NCBI GenBank assembly: GCA_029210045.1
Contig: JARGNX010000003.1
Coordinates: forward strand, 88,096 to 152,095
Source of the DNA: Coxiellaceae bacterium
Lineage (GTDB): Bacteria > Pseudomonadota > Gammaproteobacteria > Coxiellales > Coxiellaceae
Length of the DNA stretch: 64,000 nucleotides
Direction of reading: 5' to 3'
The notes under the pieces were generated by a model. The model saw only the letters and a list, made by a program, of their open reading frames with translations, had not been told where the DNA came from and did no database searches. How positions within the stretch are numbered: position 1 is the stretch's first letter; each line of letters starts with the position of its first letter. Shown one piece after another: positions 61,548 through 64,000 of this stretch. The position numbers and the translations under genes are program-made.

Positions 61548-62894
61548 ATGATAACAAAAGCGGTGATAGAGTCGGTGTTGGTAGAGCCAATAGATTTGGC
61601 ATGGGATGCTGTATCTGGCATTAGTATCGATACGCGCACATTGCAACCGGGTGAGTTATATGTAGCAATTCATGGTGAGCAACTGGATGGCCACGATTAT
61701 TTGCAGCAAGCGGCAGAGGCGGGCGCGATTGCGGCGATGGTTGATCATGCTATTGAAAACCCACCGTTGCCTTTGCTTTTAGTAGAGGATACTACACAGG
61801 CACTGGGTCGAATGGCAAAGCTACATCGTCAAACGATGCATGCAAAAGTAGTTGGTATTACAGGCAGTTGCGGCAAAACAACCACGCGAGCATTAACTGA
61901 TGGTATTTTATCATTGGCGGGTAATACGTTAGCAAGTGTGGGCAGTTTTAATAACCATATCGGTGTGCCGTTGACCATATTAAAGATGACACCAGAGCAT
62001 CAATATGTGGTGCAAGAAATTGGTACCAATAACCCCGGTGAGATTGCTGCTTTAACAGAGATTGCAGCACCGGATGTGGCAGTGATTACTTTGGCGGCGC
62101 CGGTGCATTTGTCAGGTTTAAAAGATGTAGCAGGCGTAGCGAAAGAAAAAGGGTTTATTTATCGCGGATTAAATGAGCAAGGCATTGCGATTATTAATCA
62201 TGATGACAAATTTGCTAATCAATGGCGCCTGATGGCAGGTAACCATCGTGTAATTACTTTTGGATTACAATCGGGTGCTGGAATTTTTGCTACTGACTTG
62301 CAGCAGAATGAACAAGGCCAAATGCAATTTATTTTGCATACTCCGGGTGGTCAGTGTGATGTGCAATTGCATATGTTAGGGCAGCATAATGTGATGAATG
62401 CTTTAGCGGCGGCAGCGATTGCGTATGAATTATCTATTGATTTAAGTACTATTAAGCAAGGTTTAGAGGAGGCTCTGCCTGAAAATAGACGTTTAGTAGC
62501 AAAGCCTGGTTTTGCAGGTTGTCAGGTAATTGATGATAGTTATAATGCCAACCCGGTTGCTATGATGGCGGCAATTGAATTGTTAGCCGGTTTTAAAGAG
62601 CGCCGCATTTTGGTATTTGCTGATATGGGTGAGTTGGGTGATGAGTCGTCACACTATCACAGTGAGGTAGGTGAAATTGCTCGTGCCAATAACATTGATG
62701 CGCTGTATTGTTATGGAGAGTTAAGTCGCTTAGCTGCGGAAAGTTTTGGTGAGCAGGCGCATCACTTTGATGATAAATCACAATTGATTGAGCAATTAAA
62801 AAAAGAACTAACTGAAAATTCTACAGTGTTGGTAAAGGGTTCAAACTCAATGAAGATGAATGAAGTTACGCAAGAAATTATAAAAAAGGACTAG
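61548..62894 (+). CDS. murF: MurF, UDP-MurNAc-pentapeptide ligase
   Basis: The 448-residue product has the P-loop [27 protein letters not shown], the lysine-carbamate region and [18 protein letters not shown] near the C-terminal domain. It adds D-Ala-D-Ala. It starts directly after the murE stop codon and ends two bases before mraY. Confidence 0.97.
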   Translation: MITKAVIESVLVEPIDLAWDAVSGISIDTRTLQPGELYVAIHGEQLDGHDYLQQAAEAGAIAAMVDHAIENPPLPLLLVEDTTQALGRMAKLHRQTMHAKVVGITGSCGKTTTRALTDGILSLAGNTLASVGSFNNHIGVPLTILKMTPEHQYVVQEIGTNNPGEIAALTEIAAPDVAVITLAAPVHLSGLKDVAGVAKEKGFIYRGLNEQGIAIINHDDKFANQWRLMAGNHRVITFGLQSGAGIFATDLQQNEQGQMQFILHTPGGQCDVQLHMLGQHNVMNALAAAAIAYELSIDLSTIKQGLEEALPENRRLVAKPGFAGCQVIDDSYNANPVAMMAAIELLAGFKERRILVFADMGELGDESSHYHSEVGEIARANNIDALYCYGELSRLAAESFGEQAHHFDDKSQLIEQLKKELTENSTVLVKGSNSMKMNEVTQEIIKKD

Positions 62895-62896
62895 CA

Positions 62897-63979
62897 ATGT
62901 TATTGTGGTTAGCAAAATATTTAGAGCAGTATCACCATGGTTTTCACGTATTTCAATATTTGACTTTCCGTTCGATAGTTGCGGCGCTCACTTCGTTGGG
63001 TATGGCGTTGTGCTTTGGGCCATTTATGATCCGTCGTTTAAACAGTATGCAGATAGGTCAGTCGGTACGCGATGATGGTCCGCAATCACATTTAAAAAAG
63101 CAAGGCACGCCGACGATGGGTGGTGTGTTGATTGTAGCGTCAATAATGGTGGGTATTATTTTATGGGGTGACTGGACTAATCATTATACTTGGTTGGTAT
63201 CGATTGTATTGGTGGCGTACGCTGCGATTGGTTGGGTCGATGATTACCGTAAAGTGGTTAAGCGTAACTCGGATGGCTTGTCAGCACGTTGGAAAATTTT
63301 TTGGCAAGCATTGATTGCGGTAGTGGTTTGTGTGTATTGGTACATGCATTCTAACCTGCCGGTTGACTCACAATTGTTTGTGCCTTTCTTTAAAAATATA
63401 ATGCCACACTTAGGGTGGGGCGCTGTGGTACTGGCTTTTTTTGTGATTGTTGGTAGTAGTAATGCGGTTAATTTAACAGATGGTTTGGATGGTTTGGCTG
63501 TTCTACCTACGGTGTTGATTGCTGGTGCGATGGCGGTGTTTGCTTATCTCAGTGGTAATCAGTTGTTTTCGCATTATTTGATTATTCCACATGTGCCGGG
63601 CGTAGGTGAGCTTACTGTGTTTTGCAGTTCGATGGTTGGCGCTGGTTTGGCTTTTTTATGGTTTAACTCGTATCCAGCGCAAGTATTTATGGGGGATGTG
63701 GGTTCGTTGGCGTTAGGTGCAGCATTGGGCGTGGTGGCTGTGTTTATTCGCCAAGAGATTGTGTTCTTTATTATGTCCGGTGTGTTTGTGATTGAGACTT
63801 TGTCTGTAGTAATTCAAGTGGTTTCATTTAAATTAACGGGTAAGCGGGTATTTAAAATGGCGCCGTTGCATCATCACTTTGAGCTCAAAGGATGGCCGGA
63901 GCCTAAAGTGATTGTCCGCTTCTGGATAATCACATTCATATTAGTGCTCTGCGGATTAGCTAGCTTGAAGTTGCGATAG
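62897..63979 (+). CDS. mraY: MraY, phospho-MurNAc-pentapeptide translocase
   Basis: The 360-residue polytopic protein (about ten membrane helices) has the conserved active-site acids in [16 protein letters not shown] and [10 protein letters not shown] and the [14 protein letters not shown] segment of MraY. It makes lipid I from UDP-MurNAc-pentapeptide and undecaprenyl phosphate at the inner membrane. Confidence 0.98.
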   Translation: MLLWLAKYLEQYHHGFHVFQYLTFRSIVAALTSLGMALCFGPFMIRRLNSMQIGQSVRDDGPQSHLKKQGTPTMGGVLIVASIMVGIILWGDWTNHYTWLVSIVLVAYAAIGWVDDYRKVVKRNSDGLSARWKIFWQALIAVVVCVYWYMHSNLPVDSQLFVPFFKNIMPHLGWGAVVLAFFVIVGSSNAVNLTDGLDGLAVLPTVLIAGAMAVFAYLSGNQLFSHYLIIPHVPGVGELTVFCSSMVGAGLAFLWFNSYPAQVFMGDVGSLALGAALGVVAVFIRQEIVFFIMSGVFVIETLSVVIQVVSFKLTGKRVFKMAPLHHHFELKGWPEPKVIVRFWIITFILVLCGLASLKLR

Positions 63980-63983
63980 ATAT

Positions 63984-64000
63984 GTGTTGATTCATAAGGT
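63984..64000 (+). CDS. Possible start of murD (truncated by window end)
   Basis: A GTG at 63984 begins V-L-I-H-K, in the position where murD follows mraY in this cluster. Only five codons are visible, so this rests almost wholly on synteny. Confidence 0.25.

Overview
The window is bacterial chromosome from a gammaproteobacterium. The order rplM-rpsI-sspA-sspB-(dolP-diaA-yraN-lpoA)-rsmI-rnpB-mraZ-rsmH-ftsL-ftsI-murE-murF-mraY is the conserved gammaproteobacterial arrangement. A host-associated, Legionellales/Coxiellaceae-like member is suggested by an ankyrin protein, several large proteins without recognisable families, an outer-membrane phospholipase A, a heme oxygenase with a C-terminal membrane segment and abundant dispersed palindromic repeats. 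That placement is inference; nothing here fixes the species.

Layout. 1-8.4 kb: partial rdgB, an SH3-domain exported protein, heme oxygenase, a small protein with a presequence-like N terminus, an ankyrin protein, pldA, an RsmB/F-type RNA methyltransferase, a hydrolase and a P-loop/methyltransferase/phosphotransferase cassette. 8.7-12.4 kb: an orphan gene and a Fur-type promoter driving feoABC (ferrous iron uptake). 12.4-18.1 kb: a DUF4143 ATPase, two tandem paralogous unknown proteins and a cysteine-rich exported protein. 18.4-24.3 kb: cupin, a 915-residue unknown protein behind a 20-bp leader hairpin, and clpB. 24.3-33.2 kb: a second DUF4143 ATPase with a multi-palindrome leader, an unknown membrane protein, a predicted clan CD (caspase/gingipain-like) exported peptidase, a cation exchanger, an NsrR-truncated hemoglobin-reductase nitric-oxide module, a GST and a degenerate paralog of the clan CD protein. 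33.2-34.0 kb is gene-free but holds a candidate small RNA with promoter and terminator. 34.0-41.1 kb: SDR, proS, tolA-tolB-pal-cpoB (without tolQR) and queE. 41.1-46.9 kb: a MITE-like element, a thioesterase, an AraC regulator, an LPD7-like protein, a 761-residue unknown protein and a histone-H1-tailed HU protein. 47.2-64 kb: ribosomal, stringent starvation, envelope and dcw genes.

How the genes work together. Iron and oxidative/nitrosative themes recur: Fur-controlled Feo uptake, heme degradation, and NsrR-controlled NO detoxification by a truncated hemoglobin with a dedicated 2Fe-2S flavoreductase. Envelope functions dominate the right half: Tol-Pal, LpoA/DolP, FtsI/FtsL and the Mur pathway. 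Intergenic space is colonised by two dispersed palindromic repeat families, one of which sits inside the RNase P RNA gene. The main candidates for undescribed biology are the active/degenerate clan CD peptidase pair, the unknown large proteins with RNA-hairpin leaders, and the palindrome-flanked DUF4143 ATPases.
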